Source: an uncultured Schlesneria sp.
GTDB taxonomy: Bacteria > Planctomycetota > Planctomycetia > Planctomycetales > Planctomycetaceae
Assembly: GCA_903871875.1 (NCBI GenBank)
Contig: CAIQIR010000154.1
Location: 20,642 to 84,641, forward strand
Length of the DNA stretch: 64,000 nucleotides
Reading direction: 5' to 3'
The notes under the pieces were generated by a model, which was not told the origin of the DNA, searched no databases, and worked only from the letters and a program-made list of their open reading frames with translations. Shown here in pieces: positions 9,120-17,591 of this stretch. The translations under genes were made by a program, and so were the position numbers. The first letter of the stretch is position 1. Every line of letters begins with the position of its first letter.

Positions 9120-10385
9120 CTACTGTGAATACCACAGACAGAGGCGAGTCAGATCCATGGTTTCCGCCAGAGATCGAACGCGACTGCGGGCCGCAGCCTG
9201 GCCCAGCGCTGGCGAATACCCGTGATGATGATCGGCGACGGCAAGTGCCGTCGAGATATCGTCGATACTTAAACGTTCGCGGCCGTCGCCGACAGCCAGC
9301 CAGCGTGCCAGCCATAGAGTGACCGGTAACATGAGTGCCAGACTATGAAAGCCTTCTGCAAATGGAACGTCGTAGTAGGCTCGTCCGCAAAAATGCAGTC
9401 CTTGAATTTTGACGCGAAAATAACGAGTCAAAATCTCATCCGCTTCGGGTTCCAGCGGACCGAATGGTTTTTCGAGCGATGCGAAGGGCACGCTACGGAA
9501 TCTCTCTTGCAAGGGCGGGACATCTCCCGTTCCCCGCGTGAACGTCAGAATGGCTCGAAACAATCGCCAACGCCCCCACAGTCCGCCGCTAAGGTCCGTA
9601 ACCGTGTCCTTTCGCGCATATTGAGCGACGAGTGTGCGAAAATAGAGCCGGCCCATCGGCGACGGTTGATCGATTTGTTGTGGCAGCGCAGGCAGGTCAA
9701 CGCGGGCCGCCTCCATTAACAGGCCAATCAACTCACGAATACGCGAACCTCTCAGTTTTTCAAATGCCGATTGACCAACGAGGGTCGTCCAGGTCACCGC
9801 GCGAACGAGGCGGACGACCAGCGGTGCGGTCGGATCCGCCAATGTATGGTCCAACGCTTCGACAAACGCCAAAAAATCCGGCCAATCCACCCGATCATCC
9901 GCGGTCAATCGTGGCGGGGGAATCTTTTCAGCGCCAGCAGGAATGACGGCTTCAGCCAGCCGTTTCAATGCACTGGATTGCTGACTGACGGGCGTACCCC
10001 GATTGCCGACTACGGACGGACAACTGTAACGCAGACTGACAACGAACGAGCGACCTGCCGGGTGAAATGCGTAGGGGTAAATGCGGCAAGCGAGAGGCTT
10101 GGCCGATTCACCGAATTTGGCGTGAATCCGACAAAGTCCACGATCATCCAGGAAAACACAGCCCCCGTCCTGCTGATGAGCCAGCCGGTACCGTTTTCGC
10201 CACGGAGGTCCAGCGTGCCACTCCAGCACAGGACCATGGATCCCGTCTTGTGCCGTCCATTTTTGATCGAGGATGCGTTGCTTTTCCGCCTCGGTCACTT
10301 CGATCAAATGTTGCCGACAACAGCCACCACAATTGTGACAACTCCAGTTCTGAAGGATTGGCAACTCTAATCGCGGGCCGGCCAT
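9120..10385 (-). CDS. YkgJ-family cysteine cluster protein
   Basis: A 421-residue protein whose N-terminal 130 residues form a UPF0153/YkgJ domain: CHNCGGCCR (residues 16-24), CVFLDDRGLCRIH, and KPLACRIYPYAF. These conserved cysteines are thought to bind zinc or an iron-sulfur centre; members are common but mostly uncharacterised. The remaining 290 residues are mainly helical, have no motif I recognise, and make the protein far longer than the single-domain members (100-150). No signal peptide. The gene stands alone, with 153 bases to the TPR gene downstream and 451 bases to the divergent O-antigen-ligase gene upstream. Confidence 0.75.
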   Translation of the reverse strand: MAGPRLELPILQNWSCHNCGGCCRQHLIEVTEAEKQRILDQKWTAQDGIHGPVLEWHAGPPWRKRYRLAHQQDGGCVFLDDRGLCRIHAKFGESAKPLACRIYPYAFHPAGRSFVVSLRYSCPSVVGNRGTPVSQQSSALKRLAEAVIPAGAEKIPPPRLTADDRVDWPDFLAFVEALDHTLADPTAPLVVRLVRAVTWTTLVGQSAFEKLRGSRIRELIGLLMEAARVDLPALPQQIDQPSPMGRLYFRTLVAQYARKDTVTDLSGGLWGRWRLFRAILTFTRGTGDVPPLQERFRSVPFASLEKPFGPLEPEADEILTRYFRVKIQGLHFCGRAYYDVPFAEGFHSLALMLPVTLWLARWLAVGDGRERLSIDDISTALAVADHHHGYSPALGQAAARSRVRSLAETMDLTRLCLWYSQ

Positions 10386-10836
10386 GCAGTTTCTTTCGTA
10401 TCCAATAAGCGTCGGACAGACGTTCTTAAATCGCTTCCACGTCGCGAATTATACGCGACCCGCAGGCGGCGCGTCTGACCAAAAAGCCTCGACTGCTCTG
10501 GTATCGCGGAAACTTTATGCGGCTTATTAGGGAAGGTCGGTGAACCTGATTTAGAGCCATGACCACGAATCCTCAACCTCTCAGTTGTCCTCTCGCAAAG
10601 TTTCAGAATTGCTATTTGCAGACTCGATCGATGCTGCGATTCTAAGTGGTCTCGAAGACGGGAGATACAGACGAGCCCCGTGGCAGCCCGGGAAAGATCG
10701 ATCATTCAATGATCCGAGGGCAATTGCAACCTGGCTCGGAAGCGTTCCGGTGAATGTTGGTCGACGTGGCATTGGCCGCACATCCCCGGGACTGTCAGTC
10801 CAGTTCAATGAGTCTGTTTGACGAGCCACCATCGCC
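10386..10836. other. Divergent intergenic region, 451 bases
   Basis: Lies between the YkgJ gene (minus) and the O-antigen-ligase gene (plus) and so should hold both promoters. A 78-codon plus-strand frame (10585-10821) is present but shows no family resemblance or clear ribosome binding site. No tRNA, repeat or strong promoter was recognised. Confidence 0.4.
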
Positions 10837-13530
10837 ATGTCACATCGTTCGAAACGCAGACGATCGACACGATCGAGCAGTGCCTCGACGAATTTCGGGG
10901 CATTGACCAAGCGCCAATGGCCACCATTTTTCGTATTGGCAACCGACGTCTGCCTTTGGTTGACGATGATCTCCGTCGCGATCGGATTTGGTGGGCGAAT
11001 GGCTCACGGGCAACTGGCATTGATTGTCGGCGCCACAGCGACCGCTCTGTGCTGGGCCCTGCATCAGCTGACATCGTCCTCCCCCCGTTATACGTGGACA
11101 GGTAGTGAGTGGTTGTGGCTGGCTGGAATCATCGTGGGGATCGTTCAGATTGTTCCGCTTCCCGACGAATGGCTGATGTTGATTTCTCCGCGAATCAAAC
11201 AAGCGCTGCCGGTCTGGTTCGACCAAGACTTCCTGTCGATTGTCTCTGCAAAATGGAATCAACTGTCACTGGCACCGTGGGAAACGGCTTCAGGACTGGC
11301 AACATTCGTCTCTTATGCCATGTTGTTTCTTGTCATGGCTCAACGAACGCAAACCCTCGAAGATATCGAACAGATGCTGTGCGGTGCCGCATTGGCCGCA
11401 GTGGCCATGATGCTGTTCGCTCAGATCCAGTTGCAGACAAGCAACGGCATGTTCTTTTGGGTCTACGAACACCCGTTTATGACGACCGAGTCGTATCCGC
11501 TGGGTTGTTTTACCAATCGAAATCACCTGGCTCAATTTTTGGCCCTCGGTACAGCTCCCCTGATCTGGTGGTTGCTGCGTCGGCTGCATCAGCAAGAACT
11601 CGATCGCGCCGATCGCCGAGCAATGCCCAGTTCGATGCACGCGCTGATCCTGGCATTTTTACTGGCAGGAGCCGGCGGGATTGCGTTGACCGTTTTAATG
11701 ACGCTGTCACGCGGCGGGCTGATGGCTCTTGCCCTGACATCAAGTATCGCGATCGGCCTGATGTGTCGAATGGGCCTGGCGTCAGTGAAGTTTGGTCTGG
11801 CGATTCTTGCCGTCGGAATCGTGACCAGCGGCCTCGTTTCCTTTTCGAAATATGAGTCGATTCTGGCCACCCGGCTTGAACAGAATTCGGGCCGTCAGGA
11901 AATCTGGCAGGCGAACATCAAAGTCGCTCGCGATTTCCCCTGGGTTGGGACGGGGATCGGTACGCACGCCGATGCCTATCAAATGCGATTCGAATCGAAA
12001 GAAGACGATGGCCTGGAGTATTCGCACGCCGAATGCGGTTATTTGCAAATCGCCTCTGAATCGGGTTTGGCAGGCTTAATCGTCGCGGGCCTGGTAATTG
12101 TGACCGGTTTCTGGTGGTGCCTGGGATCGCTTCGCAGCCTCGACGCGAAGACATCCTCTGCCGGGGCCGTGGTCCTGGCGAGTCTCGTCGGCAATGTATC
12201 GCACGCAGTTGTGGATTTCTTCTGGTATACGCCCTCTTGCATGCTATTGCTGGCCTTGCAACTGGCCTGTGCCACGCGCCTCTATCGACTGACTCGAGAA
12301 GACGCGGGACGGACAATTTTTTCTTTCCGACTTCCTCGGCTAGTCACTGCACTCGCGATCTGCGGGCTGGCCGCGATCGGGGTCTGGATGTGGGACCTCA
12401 AATTCCCCACCGCGATGGCCGAGCCACACCGAATTCAAGCGCTCATCCTCGAACGAGCTGACGAGCGAGATCTGAGTGCCGACGAGCGAGCGAAAACAAA
12501 TCAGCTTCGTCTGCAGGAAACAATAATTGCCGCGAAACTCGATCCACGGGATGCCAAACTGCAGGAAGCGGCGACCACCGCTTACATGCAGATCTTCGAA
12601 TTGAAGCAGGAGCAGGCTGAGAATTCGATGTCCACCAGCATGCTTCGCGACGTGGTCAAGGCCTCGAAGTTCGAAACGATTGAGGGTGCGACCGATTGGT
12701 TGAAACGAGCCGTCGGCGCGAATCTGAAACTGCTTCGCATCGCATCGCGCACGGTTAGAAGGTCGCTCGCAAACAGTCCGCTCCGGGCAAGATCGTATGT
12801 GCAATTAACCGAATTGGGCTTTCTTGAACGAATTGACGACGCCAACTTTCAAACGCGTTGTCTACGTCAGGCACTGAAGCTTCGTCCCGGCGATTCAGAA
12901 ACGCTCTATCTGGTCGGCAAGTCGGCCATGCAAGAGGGTGATCTGGAAAAAGCACTGGTCTATTGGCGTCCGGCTTTCGAACGCAGTCGGCAGATACAAG
13001 AACAAATCGCTGATGTCCTGGCCGCCACTATGACACCAGAGTTCTTTGAAAAGGAATTCCACCCCGACTGGAAGGCACTTGAAATCATCACCAAAGCCTT
13101 CGCCAAAACGGGACGGGAATTTGAGGCTCTGCAGATCCAGCGATCGTATATTGAACGCGGGTTGGCCTGGGCGAAGACACGCGAATCTGACAAAGATCTG
13201 GAAATGGCGATGATCTCGATGGGTAACACCTGCCGTGAACTCGGCGATCACACGACTGCTGCCGAGGTACTGACTTACGCGGTGAAACGATTCCCTCACT
13301 GTCTTTCCATCCGTTACATGCTTGGCCGGGATCTGATGGCCATTGATCGCCTGGCCGATGCTGCGGAGCATTTGCAATGGTGTGCGTCGCGAGATCCAGG
13401 CAACGTCGTGTTGCAAAAGATGGCGACCAAAGCGGTTGCTGAAAGGCTGAAACAGGCCCCTGCCTTTGCCCGCAAAGACCACAAGGTCGAACAAACCGGT
13501 CTAATCGAGGAAACGGATCTCGAAGAATAG
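10837..13530 (+). CDS. O-antigen ligase/polymerase-like membrane protein with TPR domain
   Basis: An 897-residue protein. The first 520 residues are polytopic, with about a dozen membrane segments, and carry the Wzy_C/WaaL signature region: long periplasmic loop GRQEIWQANIKVARDFPWVG, then the conserved GTGIGTHADAYQ and SHAECGYLQIASESGLAG. Proteins of this type transfer or polymerise O-antigen or exopolysaccharide units on undecaprenyl carriers at the outer face of the inner membrane. The C-terminal 370 residues are soluble, with TPR-like repeats (ALKLRPGDSETLYLVGKSAM; AEVLTYAVKRFPHC). That arrangement is recurrent in Planctomycetes, where substrates are unknown. No glycosyltransferase or other polysaccharide gene is next to it. 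Confidence 0.8.
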   Translation: MSHRSKRRRSTRSSSASTNFGALTKRQWPPFFVLATDVCLWLTMISVAIGFGGRMAHGQLALIVGATATALCWALHQLTSSSPRYTWTGSEWLWLAGIIVGIVQIVPLPDEWLMLISPRIKQALPVWFDQDFLSIVSAKWNQLSLAPWETASGLATFVSYAMLFLVMAQRTQTLEDIEQMLCGAALAAVAMMLFAQIQLQTSNGMFFWVYEHPFMTTESYPLGCFTNRNHLAQFLALGTAPLIWWLLRRLHQQELDRADRRAMPSSMHALILAFLLAGAGGIALTVLMTLSRGGLMALALTSSIAIGLMCRMGLASVKFGLAILAVGIVTSGLVSFSKYESILATRLEQNSGRQEIWQANIKVARDFPWVGTGIGTHADAYQMRFESKEDDGLEYSHAECGYLQIASESGLAGLIVAGLVIVTGFWWCLGSLRSLDAKTSSAGAVVLASLVGNVSHAVVDFFWYTPSCMLLLALQLACATRLYRLTREDAGRTIFSFRLPRLVTALAICGLAAIGVWMWDLKFPTAMAEPHRIQALILERADERDLSADERAKTNQLRLQETIIAAKLDPRDAKLQEAATTAYMQIFELKQEQAENSMSTSMLRDVVKASKFETIEGATDWLKRAVGANLKLLRIASRTVRRSLANSPLRARSYVQLTELGFLERIDDANFQTRCLRQALKLRPGDSETLYLVGKSAMQEGDLEKALVYWRPAFERSRQIQEQIADVLAATMTPEFFEKEFHPDWKALEIITKAFAKTGREFEALQIQRSYIERGLAWAKTRESDKDLEMAMISMGNTCRELGDHTTAAEVLTYAVKRFPHCLSIRYMLGRDLMAIDRLADAAEHLQWCASRDPGNVVLQKMATKAVAERLKQAPAFARKDHKVEQTGLIEETDLEE

Positions 13531-13632
13531 TCATTGTCTGATTGTCTTCGCGGGCCCCCGAAAATGGGTGATCGCCGCGGGAAACGGGGCCTAAAGTTGA
13601 ATAAGTCCCCGCTTCGGCTTGGGGAAAAAGAC

Positions 13633-13662
13633 CGAAGCCCCTTTCATGGAAGGGGGGCTTCG
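13633..13662 (+). terminator. Hairpin downstream of the O-antigen-ligase gene
   Basis: The arms 13633-13643 (cgaagcccctt) and 13650-13662 (aaggggggcttcg) can pair, with two unpaired G in the right arm and a six-base loop. A competing pairing with the GCTTCGGC just upstream is possible. No T tract follows, so this is a weak candidate terminator or leader structure ahead of the DUF1501 gene. Confidence 0.35.
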
Positions 13663-13736
13663 CATTGACTTTCGTGGATGCGATCGGCAAAAATCAACAT
13701 TGCCCGCCGAATGTGACCCACCCGCCCAGGTGCTGC

Positions 13737-15140
13737 ATGACACCCGCCTGTTCTTCGAATTTGGCTTTGCCACCGTTGCTGGTTCCTCGCCGCACCTTGT
13801 TGCAGGCGGGCGTTCTTGGCTCCATGGGTTGGGGTCTGGGTTCTGGACTACAAGCCGCTGAGACCAAGACGGGCCTGGTTGGGCCCGGCATCCGGGGAGC
13901 CGGACGAGCGAAACGGTGCTTGCTGCTTTTCATGTGGGGCGGCCCCAGTCAGATCGATACATTCGATCCGAAGCCCTTGGCACCGGATACGATCCGCGGC
14001 CCCTTCAAATCGATTGCCACAAACGTCCCGGGAATTGATTTCTCTGAAAACTTCCAGCGACTAGCTCAGCACGCAGACAAACTCGCGGTGCTGCGTTCGT
14101 TGCGTCATGACGATCCGGCGCATTTATCGAGTGGTCATACCATTTTGACGGGACACCTTCCCCCCACAAATAAGAGCGATGCGGCCCCCCCCAGCGATCG
14201 TGACACGCCGCATATCGGCTGCGTCATGTCAAAACTGAGACCATCGCACGGGGCTCTTCCGTCATTTGTCACGATGCCCTGGTTGGCCTATCACCCTGCG
14301 GCCCCGGGTGGACAAGCCCCCGGTCAACACGGCGGCTGGCTGGGACACCAGTACGATCCGTTCCTGGTTTCAGGTGATCCGAACGCACCCGGCTGGAAGG
14401 TACCGTCACTGGCGTTGATTGATGGACAATCGCCGGATCGGCTGATGCGACGACACCATTTGCTGGCCTCCATTGATGCTCAACGACGGATGATCGATGA
14501 CGCCTCACCGACGGGGCGATTGAACACGCAGCAACAACAGGCCTTGGGACTTTTGACATCGGCGGAAGTTCGGCAGGCCTTCGATCTCGATCAAGAATCG
14601 GCTGAGACTCGTGAACGTTATGGTCGGAATATTCACGGACAATGTGTGCTGTTGGCCAAGCGGTTATTCGATCAAGGTGTTTCGTTCGTCTCGGTGAATT
14701 GGCACAACGATGGACAGAATTTTTGGGACACGCACGGGAATAACTTTAACCGACTTAAGAACGATTTGATTCCGCCCGCTGATCGCGCCTTGAGCGCCAT
14801 TCTCGAAGATCTGGCACAGGCGGGCCAACTGGACGAAACCTTGATCGTCTGGGTCGGTGAATTCGGCCGCGGTCCGGTCATCAACGCCAGTGCGGGACGC
14901 GAACATCATCCGTACTGCTATAGCGGCCTGATGGCCGGCGGTGGCATCACTGGCGGACGCGTCTACGGCGCTAGCGACAAACATGCCGCGTACCCCAGCG
15001 AAAACCCGATCTCGCCCCATGATCTGGTTGCAACAATGTATCAAGCGCTGGGTGTTTCGCCCGAAATGGTGCTCCACGATTCTCAGAATCGTCCCCACCA
15101 AATCCTGGCCGGTCAGCCGATCCGCGAATTATTCGCGTGA
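13737..15140 (+). CDS. DUF1501 domain protein, Tat-type export signal
   Basis: A 467-residue DUF1501 protein, of the alkaline-phosphatase/sulfatase-like fold and hugely expanded in Planctomycetes, where it is often encoded beside DUF1549/DUF1553 genes. Function is not established. The N-terminus has a twin-arginine-like signal (PRRTLLQAGVLGSMGWGLGS). Family motifs visible: LLFMWGGPSQIDTFDPKP, the HLSSGHTILTG segment, and near the end WVGEFGRGPVIN with GREHHPYCYSGLMAGGGI (the metal-site-like HH). ATG 13737 is chosen because it places the RR motif close to the start; the frame is open 24 codons further up. Here no DUF1549 partner is adjacent; the aldose epimerase follows 225 bases later. Confidence 0.88.
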   Translation: MTPACSSNLALPPLLVPRRTLLQAGVLGSMGWGLGSGLQAAETKTGLVGPGIRGAGRAKRCLLLFMWGGPSQIDTFDPKPLAPDTIRGPFKSIATNVPGIDFSENFQRLAQHADKLAVLRSLRHDDPAHLSSGHTILTGHLPPTNKSDAAPPSDRDTPHIGCVMSKLRPSHGALPSFVTMPWLAYHPAAPGGQAPGQHGGWLGHQYDPFLVSGDPNAPGWKVPSLALIDGQSPDRLMRRHHLLASIDAQRRMIDDASPTGRLNTQQQQALGLLTSAEVRQAFDLDQESAETRERYGRNIHGQCVLLAKRLFDQGVSFVSVNWHNDGQNFWDTHGNNFNRLKNDLIPPADRALSAILEDLAQAGQLDETLIVWVGEFGRGPVINASAGREHHPYCYSGLMAGGGITGGRVYGASDKHAAYPSENPISPHDLVATMYQALGVSPEMVLHDSQNRPHQILAGQPIRELFA

Positions 15141-15365
15141 CTCGACGCGAGGGAATCGGCTCGCCATCGCCGTCTTTACGGCCGGATCTCGGGTAGTCGA
15201 TCGAAAATGTGGCCTTGAAGGGGGTTAGCGTTGATCTAACCGTCGTCTCAAACAGGCTGATATTCCTCGGGAACTTGCCGCAGACCCTTGCATCACTGGG
15301 GGACGAAACACAAGATACCGGAACGACGATTCAGTCTCCCTCAACACCTTCAAGGATCAGACATC

Positions 15366-16568
15366 ATGAGGACGCTTTCCTTTCAACGGCTAGCCAATGG
15401 ATTGATGCTCTGCGGATGCTTGTCCGTCGTCGGTTGCGAAGGGAGCATCTCGAAACATGGCCCCCCCAAAGCCCGCTCAACGAAAACGACGACCGAAACA
15501 AATACCCCGGAAGAGAATATGCTTACCACCGTCCAACGCGAGCCGTTCGCCCAGACTCCAGATGGTCAGGAGATCTCGTCCTTCAGCCTCAGAAACCGCT
15601 CGGGAATGAAGGTCGGACTGATCAACCTCGGTGGCATTATCACCTCGGTGGAAGTTCCCGATCGTCAAGGAGATTTTGCGAACGTGACGCTCAATTTTTC
15701 CGACCCGGCTCAATACTTAGTGAACGGTCCTTATTTTGGTGGTATTTGTGGTCGCTATGCCAACCGAATCTCCAACGCCAAATTCTTGCTCGACGGTCAA
15801 GAATTTCAGCTGGCCGCCAACAGCGGTCAAAATCACATTCACGGTGGCATAGAACATTTCATGCGAAAGCTTTGGAAAGCCGAATCATTCGGAACCGATG
15901 ACGTCGCCGGGGTGAAATTTTCCTATGTCAGCCCCGACAAAGAAGAAGGATATCCGGGAACTCTGAAAGCAATCGTGACGTACACGCTGAATAACGACAA
16001 TGAATTGACGATCGACTATGAAGCGACGACCGATCAGCCTACCGTTTTGAACTTGACTAACCATGCCTACTGGAATCTGTCCGGCACACCCGGTAGCACC
16101 ATTCTCGAGCATGAATTGACACTCAATTGCGACAAATATCTGCCCGTTGATGAGGGTTCGATCCCCTTAGGCGAACTTGCCGCAGTCGCCGGAACCTGCA
16201 TGGACTTCACTAAGTCGGAAACGATGGGCGCGCGAATCGAACAACCGGTGAATGGCGCCGGTGGCTACGATCACTGTTATGTCGTGAACGGGAATTCGAG
16301 CGAACTTCGATTGGCGGCGAAGGTTGTCGAGCCGAAATCAGGACGAGTTCTCGAAATTTCCACCACGGAACCGGGGGTTCAGTTCTATACCGGCAACCAT
16401 TTGAAGGGGACCCCGGAAACAGGGAAAGCCCCGATGCATGGTGCGTTCTGTTTGGAAACCCAACATTTCCCAGATTCGCCCAATCGCCCCGATTTTCCCA
16501 CGACGCGGTTGAATCCGGGAGAAACCTACAGACAGAAAACCGTTCATAAGTTCTCGGTTGTGAAATAG
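15366..16568 (+). CDS. Aldose 1-epimerase (mutarotase), lipoprotein form
   Basis: A 400-residue galactose mutarotase-like enzyme that interconverts alpha and beta anomers of aldoses. Characteristic motifs: NRISNAKFLLDGQEFQL, the HGG segment with catalytic His (NHIHGGIEHF), LTNHAYWNLSG (second catalytic His), GGYDHCYV, and FCLETQHFPDSPNRPDFP with the catalytic Glu near the C-terminus. Unlike cytosolic GalM, it has a leader with a lipobox (LSVVGC), so it should be membrane-anchored outside the cytoplasm. ATG 15366 is the first start compatible with that leader. A role in processing extracellular sugars is inferred. Confidence 0.9.
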   Translation: MRTLSFQRLANGLMLCGCLSVVGCEGSISKHGPPKARSTKTTTETNTPEENMLTTVQREPFAQTPDGQEISSFSLRNRSGMKVGLINLGGIITSVEVPDRQGDFANVTLNFSDPAQYLVNGPYFGGICGRYANRISNAKFLLDGQEFQLAANSGQNHIHGGIEHFMRKLWKAESFGTDDVAGVKFSYVSPDKEEGYPGTLKAIVTYTLNNDNELTIDYEATTDQPTVLNLTNHAYWNLSGTPGSTILEHELTLNCDKYLPVDEGSIPLGELAAVAGTCMDFTKSETMGARIEQPVNGAGGYDHCYVVNGNSSELRLAAKVVEPKSGRVLEISTTEPGVQFYTGNHLKGTPETGKAPMHGAFCLETQHFPDSPNRPDFPTTRLNPGETYRQKTVHKFSVVK

Positions 16569-16642
16569 CGATAAAGCACCTTCGCCCGATTTTTATTCCT
16601 GGACGCGGGGATCGGAATCGAACTCGCGTCAGAAAGAACACG

Positions 16643-17554
16643 ATGCTGTATATCGATCCCCACATTCACATGGTGTCTCGGACCACGGACGACTATGAAG
16701 CCATGGCGGCGGCGGGCGTCAAGGCGATCATTGAGCCGGCGTTCTGGCAAGGTCAGCCACGCACAGAAGTCGGGACGTTCAAGGACTACTTCTCAACTCT
16801 GGTTGGCTTTGAACGATTTCGTGCGGCTCAATTCGGGATTCGACATTACTGCACAATTGGGCTCAATTCGAAAGAGGCGAACAACGAACCGCTGGCCGAA
16901 CAGGTCATGGAACTGTTGCCACTGTTCGCCACGAAAGAAGGTGTCGTCGCCATCGGCGAAATCGGCTACGACGATCAAACCGCGACCGAAGAAAAGTTCC
17001 TTCGGCGGCAACTGGAACTCGCCAAAGACGTCGGGCTGCCGGTGTTGATTCACACGCCACATCGCAATAAGAAACAGGGGACGTACCGCAGTATGGACGT
17101 CATCGAGGAACACGGAATTTCACCGCACATGGTCGTCATTGACCACAACAATGAAGAGACTTATCGCGAAGTTCTTGACCGCGGCTATTGGTGCGGGTTC
17201 ACAATTTATCCCGGCACCAAAATGGGCAACGAAAGAATGGTCGACATCCTGAAAGTTGCCGGAGCCGAACGAGTGATCGTCGACAGTTCTGCCGATTGGG
17301 GCAAGTCCGACCCGCTGGCCGTCCCCAAGACCGCCAAATTGGCGGAAGAACGCGGGATTCCGCTCGAACAAATTGAACTCGCGTGCTACAAGAACGCCCT
17401 TCAGGCCTACGCGCAGAGCGGTCAGCTTGATGAATCCGATTGGCTCAATCCGCAGCCCATCGATCAACGAAACCTCTTTCAAGGCAATAGCGTGCTGCGT
17501 GGCGGGCAGACTCCTCGAGTAGATCATCCAGAATCGGAACACATCATTCGGTGA
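16643..17554 (+). CDS. TatD-like metal-dependent hydrolase
   Basis: A 303-residue amidohydrolase-superfamily protein. Metal ligands are in place: HxH as DPHIHM (residues 5-10), Glu in VVAIGEIGYD, His in VLIHTPHR, His in MVVIDHNN and Asp in VIVDSSADW. TatD proteins are DNases or hydrolases, but this subgroup (with the tight IDPHIHM start and long C-terminal tail) resembles the TatD-like protein of ebo-type clusters more than E. coli TatD. No other ebo gene is adjacent, so the substrate is unknown. Cytosolic. The histidine kinase gene starts 37 bases downstream, so the two may be cotranscribed. Confidence 0.8.
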   Translation: MLYIDPHIHMVSRTTDDYEAMAAAGVKAIIEPAFWQGQPRTEVGTFKDYFSTLVGFERFRAAQFGIRHYCTIGLNSKEANNEPLAEQVMELLPLFATKEGVVAIGEIGYDDQTATEEKFLRRQLELAKDVGLPVLIHTPHRNKKQGTYRSMDVIEEHGISPHMVVIDHNNEETYREVLDRGYWCGFTIYPGTKMGNERMVDILKVAGAERVIVDSSADWGKSDPLAVPKTAKLAEERGIPLEQIELACYKNALQAYAQSGQLDESDWLNPQPIDQRNLFQGNSVLRGGQTPRVDHPESEHIIR

Positions 17555-17591
17555 CACTTGAATTTGGCCTCGCTTCTGGAAGAGGACGTCG

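Noticed and set aside
10585..10821. 78-codon plus-strand frame before the O-antigen-ligase gene
   Set aside because: No family resemblance or convincing ribosome site; kept only as a note in the intergenic entry.
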